The notes beneath the pieces are model-generated. The model was not told the DNA's origin, ran no database searches, and worked only from the letters and a program-made list of their open reading frames with translations. This document shows positions 1-8,636 of a DNA stretch of 64,000 nucleotides, piece after piece. The stretch covers positions 62,001 to 126,000 of the forward strand of contig JACJZQ010000004.1 of the NCBI GenBank assembly GCA_020635495.1, given 5' to 3'. A program made the translations under genes and the position numbers. This DNA comes from Flavobacteriales bacterium (GTDB taxonomy: Bacteria; Bacteroidota; Bacteroidia; UBA10329). Positions within the stretch are counted from its first letter, which is position 1. The number at the start of each line of letters is the position of its first letter.

Positions 1-51
1 CTTGCGCGCATTGTTGCAGGGGAAACCGTTGGCACCTTAGTAGAAGGCTGA
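1..51 (+). CDS. pyrH: UMP kinase, C-terminal fragment
   Basis: The window opens inside a reading frame that gives the last 16 residues LARIVAGETVGTLVEG and a TGA stop. A short tail ending in a GTLV-type motif resembles the C-terminus of bacterial uridylate kinases. The pyrH-frr order is conserved in many bacteria, and frr follows 36 bases later. UMP kinase phosphorylates UMP to UDP in the cytoplasm. The call rests on these few residues and the neighbour, so it is moderately sure. Confidence 0.6.
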   Translation, partial: LARIVAGETVGTLVEG

Positions 52-87
52 TCTTTCAGAATCCCTATTTTCGACCAAATTTGAATC

Positions 88-651
88 ATGGAAGAAGAGT
101 TAGAATTCATTTTTGATACTGCCGAAGAAGGCATGGAAAAGGCCATTGAACGGCTTGAGCATGAATTGGCCAGAATTAGAGCTGGAAAGGCAAGTCCAGC
201 AATGCTGAATAGCGTTCAGGTTGAGTACTATGGGTCAATGACTCCATTGAAGAACGTAGCCAACGTTAACACCCCAGATTCCAAAACACTCATGATACAG
301 CCTTTTGAAAAAGGACTGTTGGAAGAGATTGAAAAGGGAATTATGCGGGCAAACCTTGGGTTCAACCCTGGAAATGACGGGAAGGTGGTTCGCATCAATA
401 TTCCGCCTTTGACAGAAGAGCGCAGGCGCGATCTCGTAAAGCAGGCAAAAGCAGTAGCAGAGCAGGCCAAGGTTTCTATCAGAAGTTCGAGAAAGGATGC
501 CAATGACGAGATCAAAGGATTGGAGAAAGATGGACTTTCTGAAGACCGTGCTAAGACTGCGGAGGCCAATATTCAGGACATGACCACTAAGTTTTCCAAT
601 AAAGTGGACCTACTGGTTGAGGAAAAAGAAAAAGACATCATGACCATCTGA
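88..651 (+). CDS. frr: Ribosome recycling factor
   Basis: The 187-residue product has the normal length for RRF, which with EF-G splits post-termination ribosomes and frees mRNA and tRNA. Family hallmarks are visible: RIRAGKASPAML near residues 29-40, the central segment with NIPPLTEERRRDLVKQAK near 105-122, and the C-terminal helix around DANDEIKGLEKDGLSED. It starts with ATG, follows the pyrH end as in many genomes, and is closed by a strong terminator hairpin just downstream. Nothing is unusual about it. Confidence 0.97.
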   Translation: MEEELEFIFDTAEEGMEKAIERLEHELARIRAGKASPAMLNSVQVEYYGSMTPLKNVANVNTPDSKTLMIQPFEKGLLEEIEKGIMRANLGFNPGNDGKVVRINIPPLTEERRRDLVKQAKAVAEQAKVSIRSSRKDANDEIKGLEKDGLSEDRAKTAEANIQDMTTKFSNKVDLLVEEKEKDIMTI

Positions 652-671
652 TTGTTGGTCAATCATTATGG

Positions 672-704
672 AAAGCCTCGTCCATTCGGACGGGGCTTTT
701 TTTT
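672..704 (+). terminator. Rho-independent terminator after frr
   Basis: A 12 bp stem (672-683 with 688-699, one G-T pair) with a four-base ATTC loop is followed by a run of T. It closes the pyrH-frr unit. The T tract overlaps the stop codon of the convergent DUF1295 gene. Confidence 0.9.
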
Positions 705-1575
705 ATTTCCTTGGAATTGGCACGATCATCCAAGTGCGCTTCATGTATTCTTCAAAGTTGGGACGCCTTTGAAGTGAGCGTTTGTCCATCATTGGAATGC
801 TGATGAATACAAACATCACCGTGATTGCCAAGGCACCAACACCTGTCCACCAATAGTCGAAATTTGCGTTTAGCGCAATGAGCCAAATGCCCCACCAAGT
901 CATGATCTCACCAAAGTAATTGGGGTGGCGACTGTATTTCCATAGCCCTTCATCCATGTTCTTTCCCTTGTTTTCGGGCTTCTTTCGGAAGCTTCGCATC
1001 TGCTCATCAGCTACAAAAGCAATAACAACGGCCGCAAGTGTGATGGCCGCTCCCAACCATCCAATCCAGCTCATTTCAAAGTCCAATTTCATTCCGAAAT
1101 AGAGCGGTATGCAAGCGAGATAAACCATCAGCGTTGGGAAGAAATGGATTCCAGTAAAGCTGATGAACCAATAAGCTTTTGGGAAATTTCTTCGGAAATC
1201 CTGATACCGCCAATCTTCGTGAATCAACCCAGGCCAATCGCGCCAGAAATTGCTTGTCAATCGGAGATTGTACAGATGCATCAGAATGAAAAGTACAATT
1301 GCTGGAAAGGAATCCAATCCGAAAAGCACCGCAAATCCCGTAGCGATCACCGCAGGTTTCACGCTCCAATAAGGATCGTACATGCTCGAATTGTTGAACA
1401 TCAACGAAGTGATGAAGATGAATACCGTTGCCGCAGCGTCCGCAGCAGCCAATCGCCATAGATCATCCAATTCTGGATACAATCGCCACGTGACCACAGC
1501 AACAACCGTAGCCAAAGCATACGCCACCAACTGTATCACAACACTCAATCCTTTGCCTATTTTCATTCCGCTCAT
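703..1575 (-). CDS. DUF1295 / steroid 5-alpha-reductase-like membrane protein
   Basis: The 290-residue protein is very hydrophobic, with about seven membrane segments. Near its C-terminus it has the motif LWKYSRHPNYFGEI (about residues 212-225), typical of the DUF1295 and isoprenylcysteine methyltransferase/steroid reductase superfamily. DUF1295 proteins are integral membrane enzymes of largely unknown substrate, and nothing here narrows it. The longest frame begins MSGMKIG; the ATG four codons on is an alternative start. It converges on frr and shares its terminator region. Confidence 0.8.
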   Translation of the reverse strand: MSGMKIGKGLSVVIQLVAYALATVVAVVTWRLYPELDDLWRLAAADAAATVFIFITSLMFNNSSMYDPYWSVKPAVIATGFAVLFGLDSFPAIVLFILMHLYNLRLTSNFWRDWPGLIHEDWRYQDFRRNFPKAYWFISFTGIHFFPTLMVYLACIPLYFGMKLDFEMSWIGWLGAAITLAAVVIAFVADEQMRSFRKKPENKGKNMDEGLWKYSRHPNYFGEIMTWWGIWLIALNANFDYWWTGVGALAITVMFVFISIPMMDKRSLQRRPNFEEYMKRTWMIVPIPRK

Positions 1576-1618
1576 GCCTGCAAGTTAAACCGATGATTGA
1601 ATTTTCGGATTGACTTGT

Positions 1619-1638
1619 CCCTTCGACTTCGCTCAGGG
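1619..1638. repeat. REP-like intergenic element (LALSEVEG type)
   Basis: The sequence CCCTTCGACTTCGCTCAGGG has CCCT/AGGG ends that can pair. Its reverse complement read in frame gives the peptide LALSEVEG, a familiar spurious peptide from a short dispersed repeat found in many bacterial genomes. It lies in the leader of recJ, so the reading frame that runs through it upstream of 1714 is probably not translated. A 15-base near-match to its core recurs in the 113 bp repeats at 37.6 and 40.3 kb. Confidence 0.6.
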
Positions 1639-1713
1639 CGAGTTGCAAGCCGCACCATAGTCTTCCCACTTTTTGTTTTCCTGACGAAGGAAGGAACTCA
1701 CAAAGCACTCAAC

Positions 1714-3441
1714 ATGCTTAACTTCAACCCCATGCAGCCAACTGAATGGAAATTTGCTGAACTGCCCGACCCATCTTTGGTTCGGAATCTGTGTGAGGAA
1801 TTGGGCGTGAAGGAAGATGTGGCACAACTGCTCATCAACCGTGGCATTACAAATTATGATGCAGCCAAAGCGTTTTTCCGTCCATCGTTAGATGACCTGC
1901 ACGACCCATTTCTGATGAAAGGAATGGACGAAGCCGTTTCGCGATTGGAGCAGGCGCTGGGAAATGGAGAGAAGATCCTCATCTATGGCGATTATGATGT
2001 GGACGGAACCACGTCCGTGGCGCTGGTTTACAGTTTCCTGAAAGACCTCGGACAGGTTGATTTCTACATTCCAGACCGCTACAAGGAAGGTTACGGACTT
2101 TCCATTGCAGGAATCGACTTCGCGAAGGAAAACGGCATTTCGCTCATCATCACGCTCGACTGCGGCATTCGTGCCATTGATAAAGTGGCGTATGCGAATG
2201 AGTTGGGAATTGATGTGGTAATCTGCGATCACCACTTGCCAGGTTCGGAACTGCCCGATGCCTTGGCCATTCTCGACCCGAAACAGAAAGGTTGCGAATA
2301 TCCTTACAAGGAATTGTGCGGTTGCGGAGTTGGATTCAAACTGCTGCAAGCATATTGTGAAAAGAACGATTCCGATTTTGACCGATTGGCTTCGCGATTA
2401 GATCTGGTTGCGGTCGCGATAGCAGCTGATATTGTCCCGATAACTGGTGAGAACCGTATTCTGGCCACGTTCGGGTTGCAGAAGATCAATCAGGAGCCGT
2501 CAACGGGAATCCGTGCGTTGCTCGAATACACCAAGATGAACCGTGTGATGACCATCAGCGATGTGGTCTTTACCATTGCGCCACGCATCAATGCGGCTGG
2601 TCGCATTGCGTCTGGAAAGCGCGCGGTGGAACTGCTCATTACTGAAGATTTGAATGAAGCCTTGGAGTTCTCGGCAGAGATTTCCAAGTACAATACGGAG
2701 CGCAGAGATCTTGACAAATCGGTGACCGAAGGCGCGCTAGAGATCCTGCAAACGGATGATTTCTACAGCACTTCCAAAAGCACGGTGGTGTTCAACCCCG
2801 ATTGGCATAAAGGCGTGGTGGGCATTGTGGCTTCGCGGCTCATTGAGCAGCATTACAAACCGACCATTGTGCTGACCGAATCGGAAGGCGTGGCAACGGG
2901 TTCTGCGCGCTCTGTAGATGGTTTTGATGTGCACGAAGCCCTTTGCGAATGCGAAGATCTGTTGCTTCAATTTGGTGGTCACAGAGCGGCTGCTGGTATG
3001 AGTTTGAGTTTGGAGAATGTGGATGCATTCCGACAGCGGTTTGAGGAAGTGGTGACTGCGCGGATTGAAAAGCATATGCTTACTCCCAAACTAGACATTG
3101 AATTAGAGATTGATCTCGACAGAATCTCCAACCGCTTCATGGCATTGCTGAAGCAGTTTGCGCCATTCGGGCCAGGAAATATGAATCCTGTGTTCGTTTC
3201 TCGGAATCTGGTGGCGGAAGATGTGCATACGATGGGCGCTGACGAATCGCATTTGCGGTTCAAACCTGCGCAGCAAGGCGTAAAGCATTTGATGCTGCAG
3301 GCCGTGGCCTTTAAAATGGGAAAACTCTACCCGCAACTGGCGGAAGGAAAACGCTTTGACATGGCTTACACTATTGAAGAAAACCATTGGAAAGACAAGG
3401 TTTATCTGCAGTTGAATGTGAAGGATATTAAGTTTAGTTAA
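1714..3441 (+). CDS. recJ: Single-stranded-DNA-specific exonuclease RecJ
   Basis: RecJ degrades single-stranded DNA 5' to 3' in recombination and mismatch repair. The DHH phosphoesterase motifs are visible: GDYDVDGTTS near residue 92, DHH in VVICDHHLPG near 168, and the DHHA1 signature GGHRAAAGMS near 422, followed by the OB-fold C-terminus. The open frame extends up to 1597, but those codons run through a dispersed repeat and do not look like RecJ. An ATG at 1714 or 1732 gives the normal N-terminus and about 575 residues. Confidence 0.95.
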   Translation: MLNFNPMQPTEWKFAELPDPSLVRNLCEELGVKEDVAQLLINRGITNYDAAKAFFRPSLDDLHDPFLMKGMDEAVSRLEQALGNGEKILIYGDYDVDGTTSVALVYSFLKDLGQVDFYIPDRYKEGYGLSIAGIDFAKENGISLIITLDCGIRAIDKVAYANELGIDVVICDHHLPGSELPDALAILDPKQKGCEYPYKELCGCGVGFKLLQAYCEKNDSDFDRLASRLDLVAVAIAADIVPITGENRILATFGLQKINQEPSTGIRALLEYTKMNRVMTISDVVFTIAPRINAAGRIASGKRAVELLITEDLNEALEFSAEISKYNTERRDLDKSVTEGALEILQTDDFYSTSKSTVVFNPDWHKGVVGIVASRLIEQHYKPTIVLTESEGVATGSARSVDGFDVHEALCECEDLLLQFGGHRAAAGMSLSLENVDAFRQRFEEVVTARIEKHMLTPKLDIELEIDLDRISNRFMALLKQFAPFGPGNMNPVFVSRNLVAEDVHTMGADESHLRFKPAQQGVKHLMLQAVAFKMGKLYPQLAEGKRFDMAYTIEENHWKDKVYLQLNVKDIKFS

Positions 3442-3445
3442 GGCG

Positions 3446-3919
3446 GTGGAAAAATCAAGAGAAATTTACCCGAAGGGTTTTATCGAAGGGACTTTAATAA
3501 AGGGAATTGGCGATGTTCTAAAAACCAACACCTATTTGTCTTTTACGTTGATTGCAATTGGAATCGAATTCATCGGAAAGTGTCATTTGACCAATCATCA
3601 AGATTGGGAGATAAAACCTGACAAAGCTTTCAAAAAGGGTATGGAACTTCTTGTAGTCCAGGATTCGCGCTACGCTGATATTGATATAAAAGATGAGCTT
3701 CGAAATGGATTAGCTCACACATTTCTTCCGAAATCTAAGATTGTTCTTTCTGAGGTAAGAAATGGAGCTATTCACTTTGGCAGGGATCAAGGTGGTAAGA
3801 CAGTGCTCGTTGCTGAAATACTATTTAGAGATTTCGTGCGAATTTGCATTCATACCTTGAATACAGATTTTCCGACCAACGATAAAATGAATAAACCGTT
3901 TATTAGAGTAGGTCCGTAA
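3446..3919 (+). CDS. Hypothetical protein with HEPN-like RNxxxH motif
   Basis: I do not recognise the family of this 157-residue soluble protein. It starts with GTG only four bases after the recJ stop, so it is probably co-transcribed. The segment ELRNGLAH at residues 84-91 matches the R-x4-H signature (R86, N87, H91) common in HEPN-like helical proteins, many of which are RNases or nucleotide-binding helpers, but one motif is weak evidence. The gene is visibly more AT-rich than recJ and dnaG beside it, which may mean later acquisition. Confidence 0.65.
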   Translation: MEKSREIYPKGFIEGTLIKGIGDVLKTNTYLSFTLIAIGIEFIGKCHLTNHQDWEIKPDKAFKKGMELLVVQDSRYADIDIKDELRNGLAHTFLPKSKIVLSEVRNGAIHFGRDQGGKTVLVAEILFRDFVRICIHTLNTDFPTNDKMNKPFIRVGP

Positions 3920-3958
3920 CAATCTTGGTTACTCACACAGACTTCAAACAAACTTCAA

Positions 3959-4330
3959 ATGGGAATCTTTGACAAAATCTTTGGTAGAAAAAAGCCTGAT
4001 GAATTATCAGCAAACCAGCAAAAACCTTCTGAAAACTTAGCAAAAGAGGAGAACCCAGATGTTTCTGTTACTTATTCCATTGCCTACAAACTGGTCGGTT
4101 ACAATACGGATGCGTCTCCGTGGTTTGAAAAAGACAAGGAAGTAATTGACGAAATGGTGAAAAAGTCGGATGAGTATTTCAGTCGCGATAAGGTTTACAC
4201 AAATGCCGAAATTCAAAGAGGCGGTATGGCTTTGGATTTTAACGTCTGGAAATTTGCTAAATGGGAACAGAAAGTTGTGAGCACAAAAGAAGTTGATGGA
4301 GTAGTCGTTGAAAAGAAAGCCGAGGACTAG
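3959..4330 (+). CDS. Hypothetical protein, 123 residues
   Basis: I do not recognise this family. The N-terminus MGIFDKIFGRKK is a short amphipathic basic stretch of the kind that can touch membranes. A polar linker follows, then a compact alpha/beta region (about residues 35-115) with no known motif. It ends four bases from the convergent dnaG stop. Like the preceding gene it is AT-rich; the pair may form a small accessory insertion between recJ and dnaG. Confidence 0.65.
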   Translation: MGIFDKIFGRKKPDELSANQQKPSENLAKEENPDVSVTYSIAYKLVGYNTDASPWFEKDKEVIDEMVKKSDEYFSRDKVYTNAEIQRGGMALDFNVWKFAKWEQKVVSTKEVDGVVVEKKAED

Positions 4331-4334
4331 ACTA

Positions 4335-6308
4335 TCACTTCAAAACCGTTGACCCGATCTCTTTGGCCAACACTTTTCTGACAGCTAACTGACGATTCAG
4401 TTTTTCCATTAGGGTTAGGAGCTGATCCTCTTCGGCCTTTTTCATCAGGTCGCGGGTTTCGTTGATCATCTTTTCGAGTTTGCGCAGTTTGAGCACGCTG
4501 ATGGATGACAGAATGGATTGCTTGAGTTTGTCGGCCTCGGTCTGCACAAAAACGTTGTGCTCTTTCCAACGCTCACTAACGGTGTGTGGCTGCGCAAAGA
4601 AGTTCACCGCCAACGAAGAAACCTCTGGGTTGGGGTGATTGATAAAATGCTGCTCGGTGGGAATTTCCTCCCGCTCCAGCATTTCGGCTATCTCTTTGAA
4701 AATGCTCGCGTAAAGCGGGTTCTCGAACTCCAATTTGTCTTCAATCACTTCCGTTACCACAAAATCAACCACGTTTACTTCCTCGCGATCGATCACCTTT
4801 TCCTCTTCATCATCCCACACATCAAACTCAATGTGCTGCTCGCTGTAAAGCATCAGCAAACGGATAATGTCGCGCTCTTGGAAATCCGCATCGCGTTTCT
4901 TCAGTTCCTGATTGCTTTTGCGCTTAATGACGGGTTCATCATCCTGCACAGGAGTAGGCTGGCGACCTGCGTCAATATCGGCCTTGCGCTGCTTTTCCTT
5001 CCAGTTTTTTCTGCGCGAACGGTTCAGCTCCAACATCAGCACCTCCTCGTCCATATCCATAATGCTGCTGCATTGGCGCACATACAGATTGCGGGTTATC
5101 GGGTCGGGAATCAGCGCAATGGAACTGATGATCTCTTTGATCAGCGCGGCCGTTTTTATCGGGTCGCCTTTGGCCTCTTCGGCCAGTAGTTGTGCCTTGA
5201 ACTGAATGAAATCCTTCTGGTTGTTCTCAATGAACTCCTGAAATTCCACCTCGTCCAGTTTTTTGCTGTACGAATCGGGGTCTTCGCCATCGGGGAAAAG
5301 CACCGTGCGCACATTCATCCCTTCTTCCAACACAAGGTCAATTCCGCGGAATGACGCTTTGATTCCCGCATCATCGCCATCGTACATGATGGTGAGGTTG
5401 TTCGTGTAGCGTTTGATGAGGCGAATCTGCTCTACCGTGAGGCTGGTTCCAGAACTGGCCACCACGTTGTGGATGCCCGCTTGGTGCAGCGAGATCACAT
5501 CGGTGTAGCCTTCCACCATGAAACAGTTGTCCTGCTTGATGATCTCAGCCTTGGCCTGGTAGATTCCGTAAACGATCTTGCTCTTGTGGTACACATCCGT
5601 CTCCGGACTGTTGATGTACTTGGCGACCTTTTTATCGTTGCGAAGCGTTCTTCCGCCAAAGGCGATCACTCGGCCAGAAAGGTTGTGGATCGGGAACATC
5701 ACACGGCCTTTGAAACGGTCGTAGAGCGAACCATCCTCGCGCTCAGCGCAAAGACCGGCATCTACGATATACTTCTTGTTGTATTGCTGTTCCAACGCCT
5801 TCGTCCCGAATGAATCGTACTTGTCGAAACAGTAACCTAATTCGAACTTCTCGATGGTCTCCTGCGAGAAACCACGTTCCTTGAAATAGCTCAATCCAAT
5901 GGCCTGACCTTCCTCCGTTTTCAGCAGATTGGAAGTGAATGTCTTCTGCGCGAAACCGAGCACCAACAGCAGGCTTTCGCGCGCATTCTGCTCTGCCACC
6001 TGCTCATCGGTCTGCTGTTCCTCCTCAATCTCAATGTTGTACTTCTTGGCCAGAAAACGCAGCGCCTCAGGGTAGGTCATCTGCTCGTGATCCATCACAA
6101 AATTGACGGAATTGCCACCTTTTCCGCAGCCGAAGCACTTGTAAATTCCCTTGGCGGGCGAAACGCTGAACGAAGGCGTTTTCTCGTTATGGAACGGGCA
6201 ATTGCCCCACAAGTTGGTGCCCTTCTTTTTCAGGTGCACAAAATCACCAACCACCTCCTCTACTCGGGCGGTTTCAAAAATCTGCGCTATGGTCTGTTGT
6301 GGAATCAA
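4335..6308 (-). CDS. dnaG: DNA primase
   Basis: DnaG makes RNA primers at replication forks. The N-terminal zinc ribbon has ligands C37, H40, C58 and C61 in CPFHNEKTPSFSV...YKCFGCGKGG. The TOPRIM core includes VEGYTDVISLHQAG and MYDGDDAG, and a C-terminal helicase-binding region follows, 657 residues in all. The start is TTG, giving MIPQQTIAQIFETARVEEVV, which fits the conserved N-terminus; no ATG lies nearby. Confidence 0.97.
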   Translation of the reverse strand: MIPQQTIAQIFETARVEEVVGDFVHLKKKGTNLWGNCPFHNEKTPSFSVSPAKGIYKCFGCGKGGNSVNFVMDHEQMTYPEALRFLAKKYNIEIEEEQQTDEQVAEQNARESLLLVLGFAQKTFTSNLLKTEEGQAIGLSYFKERGFSQETIEKFELGYCFDKYDSFGTKALEQQYNKKYIVDAGLCAEREDGSLYDRFKGRVMFPIHNLSGRVIAFGGRTLRNDKKVAKYINSPETDVYHKSKIVYGIYQAKAEIIKQDNCFMVEGYTDVISLHQAGIHNVVASSGTSLTVEQIRLIKRYTNNLTIMYDGDDAGIKASFRGIDLVLEEGMNVRTVLFPDGEDPDSYSKKLDEVEFQEFIENNQKDFIQFKAQLLAEEAKGDPIKTAALIKEIISSIALIPDPITRNLYVRQCSSIMDMDEEVLMLELNRSRRKNWKEKQRKADIDAGRQPTPVQDDEPVIKRKSNQELKKRDADFQERDIIRLLMLYSEQHIEFDVWDDEEEKVIDREEVNVVDFVVTEVIEDKLEFENPLYASIFKEIAEMLEREEIPTEQHFINHPNPEVSSLAVNFFAQPHTVSERWKEHNVFVQTEADKLKQSILSSISVLKLRKLEKMINETRDLMKKAEEDQLLTLMEKLNRQLAVRKVLAKEIGSTVLK

Positions 6309-6534
6309 AGGGCGTTAAAGTTAACCCAAACCAAAGGCTTTTGCAGGCCGAGTTTTGAACAATCTGACCTGACATTCCGGATAATTCTGTTCCCTTTTAC
6401 AACTGCTGCATTCTATTGATGAACGACCGGAGAATCGCGGTCAGGCCATGTCTGAAATCCGATCATGGCACAATATCTGTGCACTGTTGACCGTTTTCTA
6501 ATGCGTCCGCAAACGAATGTCTAAACCTACCCTC

Positions 6535-8628
6535 ATGAAAAAGTCTTTTATCCTTCTGCTGCTTATTTCAACTGCAGCCTTCGGTCAGGACATGACCGAG
6601 ATCTCTGTGTATTTTGATAAGAACAGCGATGAGCCAAACGCCTCAGAATTGGCCTTGCTCAATGAACTGACCGACCAACCCACAGCCAATCAATATCGGT
6701 TTCATGTAACGGGTTTTACGGACTCAACAGGCCCGAAAGAGTACAATCAAAAACTGGCCAAGGGAAGAACCAACAGCGTGGTCAATAAACTGCTGACCTC
6801 AGGCATCGAGCCACAGCATATCCTGTTCGATTATGAAGGCGAGATCATTGATGACGGTGCACAAGAGGAGGCGGCACTGGCCAAGAACAGACGTGTGGAC
6901 ATCACGGTTTTTAACGTGGGAAACATTGCTCAGGATGGCTTTGCCGGAAACTATAACGAGGCATTGTTCAACCGCCCGATTCCGACCGTTAGGCGAGAAG
7001 TTCAGACATATACGATCAATGCGAGTGAGCCTTCTCGAATAACTACTTCCTCTGGAACGGTCATCAATATTCCGCAAAATGCTTTCATGGATGCATTCGG
7101 CCGTCCGATAGAAGGTGAAGTGAAGGTCAACTTTGAAGAGTATAACGACCCATTTTCAATCTTCCTGAGCGGCATTACCATGAAGGTGGATGAGAATGGG
7201 CAGCAAGGCGATCTGGAGTCTGCCGGAATGTTCAACATCACTGCTTCCAAAGACGATCGCCCCATTGAATTACGACCAGGAGCCAACATCAACATGGATT
7301 TCGTATCCACCAGCACCGATAACGATTTCAACTTCTATTTTCTCGATCAGAACACCGGAACATGGAGCAATATCGGGCAGGCCAGCCTAAGCGATAACAA
7401 CAACAGTGTTGAAACACGATCGTACTCTCAAGCAGTGGTTGAATATCTGAGTAGAACGGTATTGTTGAGCTGTAGGAAAACCGAACGCCCCACATTGGAT
7501 GAACTCTTTTGGGACATGGAAAAAATGCAAGGCATTCCGTTTGAGAGTGCTTTCTCTTTCATGACCCGCGAGGATGTGAAGGCCTCCAAAAAACTGAGAA
7601 AAGATTGGGAGCGGAGAACCAATATTCGTACACGTCTTCTGCCACAAAGGAAGAAGCATGATGATGGCGCTATCTACCTTAAAGTGGAGAACAACGACCA
7701 TCGGCTCAACAGGGAGTGGTATAGGTTTAAAAGCGTGGTTTGGGAATACGATGGGGCCATGAGCCGCAAGCAGGTGAAAGCCATACTTGGGCGCCAGCGG
7801 TTTCAGAATGCGCGCATACTGTTCGATAACGACTTGAACAGTGTAACGCTGGCGTTGAAAAATCTGGATACCATCTACCAGATTCCAGTTAAGAAAGTCA
7901 CTACCAGAAACTCATCTGTAGACTACATGGAGCGCAGGGGGCAAGACTTTTCGTATGCGTATTACGAGAAGGAAGTGGAACGCTTGGACAGATTGTTCGA
8001 TGTGCGATATCGCGGCTACGCAAGATCTCTTGATAGACAGGAAAGACGCATCAAAAAAGAAACGGAGCAGGACAACAGGTATGCAGAACGCAACTACAAA
8101 AAGGCCATGAAAAGGGTGTATAAACATGCCCGCAGATATATGAACGATACCGAGAAAGCGATGGACATTGATACGTGGCAGGCGTACTGTGCCGACCGGT
8201 CGAACGCAGTGGAGAATGAAAAGATCCGTCAGTTGCAGGGACAGAATGTGGTGCGTAACCTGGTGATTGATAGAATGGGGATTTACAACTGCGATCGATT
8301 GATGAAGCGACTGGACCTGCAAACGGTACAGCCAGAGTTCGCCTTGGAAGATGGCTCAACCCTAGAACACCTTTCCACCTACGTTTTTGAGCATAAGACC
8401 AATGGTGTGATCGCGTACGACAACGGTTCCATCAAATTCAATCCTCGCAAACTGAAAATGATCCTGGTGGTTGATAGAGAAGGAAGAACTTATCGATTGA
8501 ACGAGTCTGAAGTGTTGGCCATGCAAAAGAGCAGATCAACGCAAAAGACCATGCATGTAACCGAGTTTGACCACGACCCAGCTACACTCGACCTGATGAA
8601 AGGCATGCTTGGATTGGCTTACGACTGA
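6535..8628 (+). CDS. Exported OmpA-domain protein, large C-terminal region unknown
   Basis: The ATG at 6535 gives a clean signal peptide (MKKSFILLLLISTAAFG); an ATG at 6517 would add six residues. About residues 20-125 form an OmpA/MotB peptidoglycan-binding domain with FTDSTGPKEYNQKLAKGRTNSV. Residues 150-310 include beta-rich sequence starting ITTSSGTVINIPQNAF, and the rest is basic and tyrosine/arginine-rich, with no family I recognise. A periplasmic or outer-membrane anchoring role is inferred from the OmpA domain. It is transcribed divergently from dnaG across about 220 bases in which I see no clear motif. Confidence 0.75.
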   Translation: MKKSFILLLLISTAAFGQDMTEISVYFDKNSDEPNASELALLNELTDQPTANQYRFHVTGFTDSTGPKEYNQKLAKGRTNSVVNKLLTSGIEPQHILFDYEGEIIDDGAQEEAALAKNRRVDITVFNVGNIAQDGFAGNYNEALFNRPIPTVRREVQTYTINASEPSRITTSSGTVINIPQNAFMDAFGRPIEGEVKVNFEEYNDPFSIFLSGITMKVDENGQQGDLESAGMFNITASKDDRPIELRPGANINMDFVSTSTDNDFNFYFLDQNTGTWSNIGQASLSDNNNSVETRSYSQAVVEYLSRTVLLSCRKTERPTLDELFWDMEKMQGIPFESAFSFMTREDVKASKKLRKDWERRTNIRTRLLPQRKKHDDGAIYLKVENNDHRLNREWYRFKSVVWEYDGAMSRKQVKAILGRQRFQNARILFDNDLNSVTLALKNLDTIYQIPVKKVTTRNSSVDYMERRGQDFSYAYYEKEVERLDRLFDVRYRGYARSLDRQERRIKKETEQDNRYAERNYKKAMKRVYKHARRYMNDTEKAMDIDTWQAYCADRSNAVENEKIRQLQGQNVVRNLVIDRMGIYNCDRLMKRLDLQTVQPEFALEDGSTLEHLSTYVFEHKTNGVIAYDNGSIKFNPRKLKMILVVDREGRTYRLNESEVLAMQKSRSTQKTMHVTEFDHDPATLDLMKGMLGLAYD

Positions 8629-8636
8629 AGCAAGAA

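Noticed and set aside
1597..1713. N-terminal extension of recJ
   Set aside because: The codons run through a dispersed repeat and a non-RecJ stretch; the conserved protein begins at about 1714.
4518..5189. Plus-strand open frame of 223 codons
   Set aside because: Antisense shadow of dnaG with composition of a reverse-frame translation.
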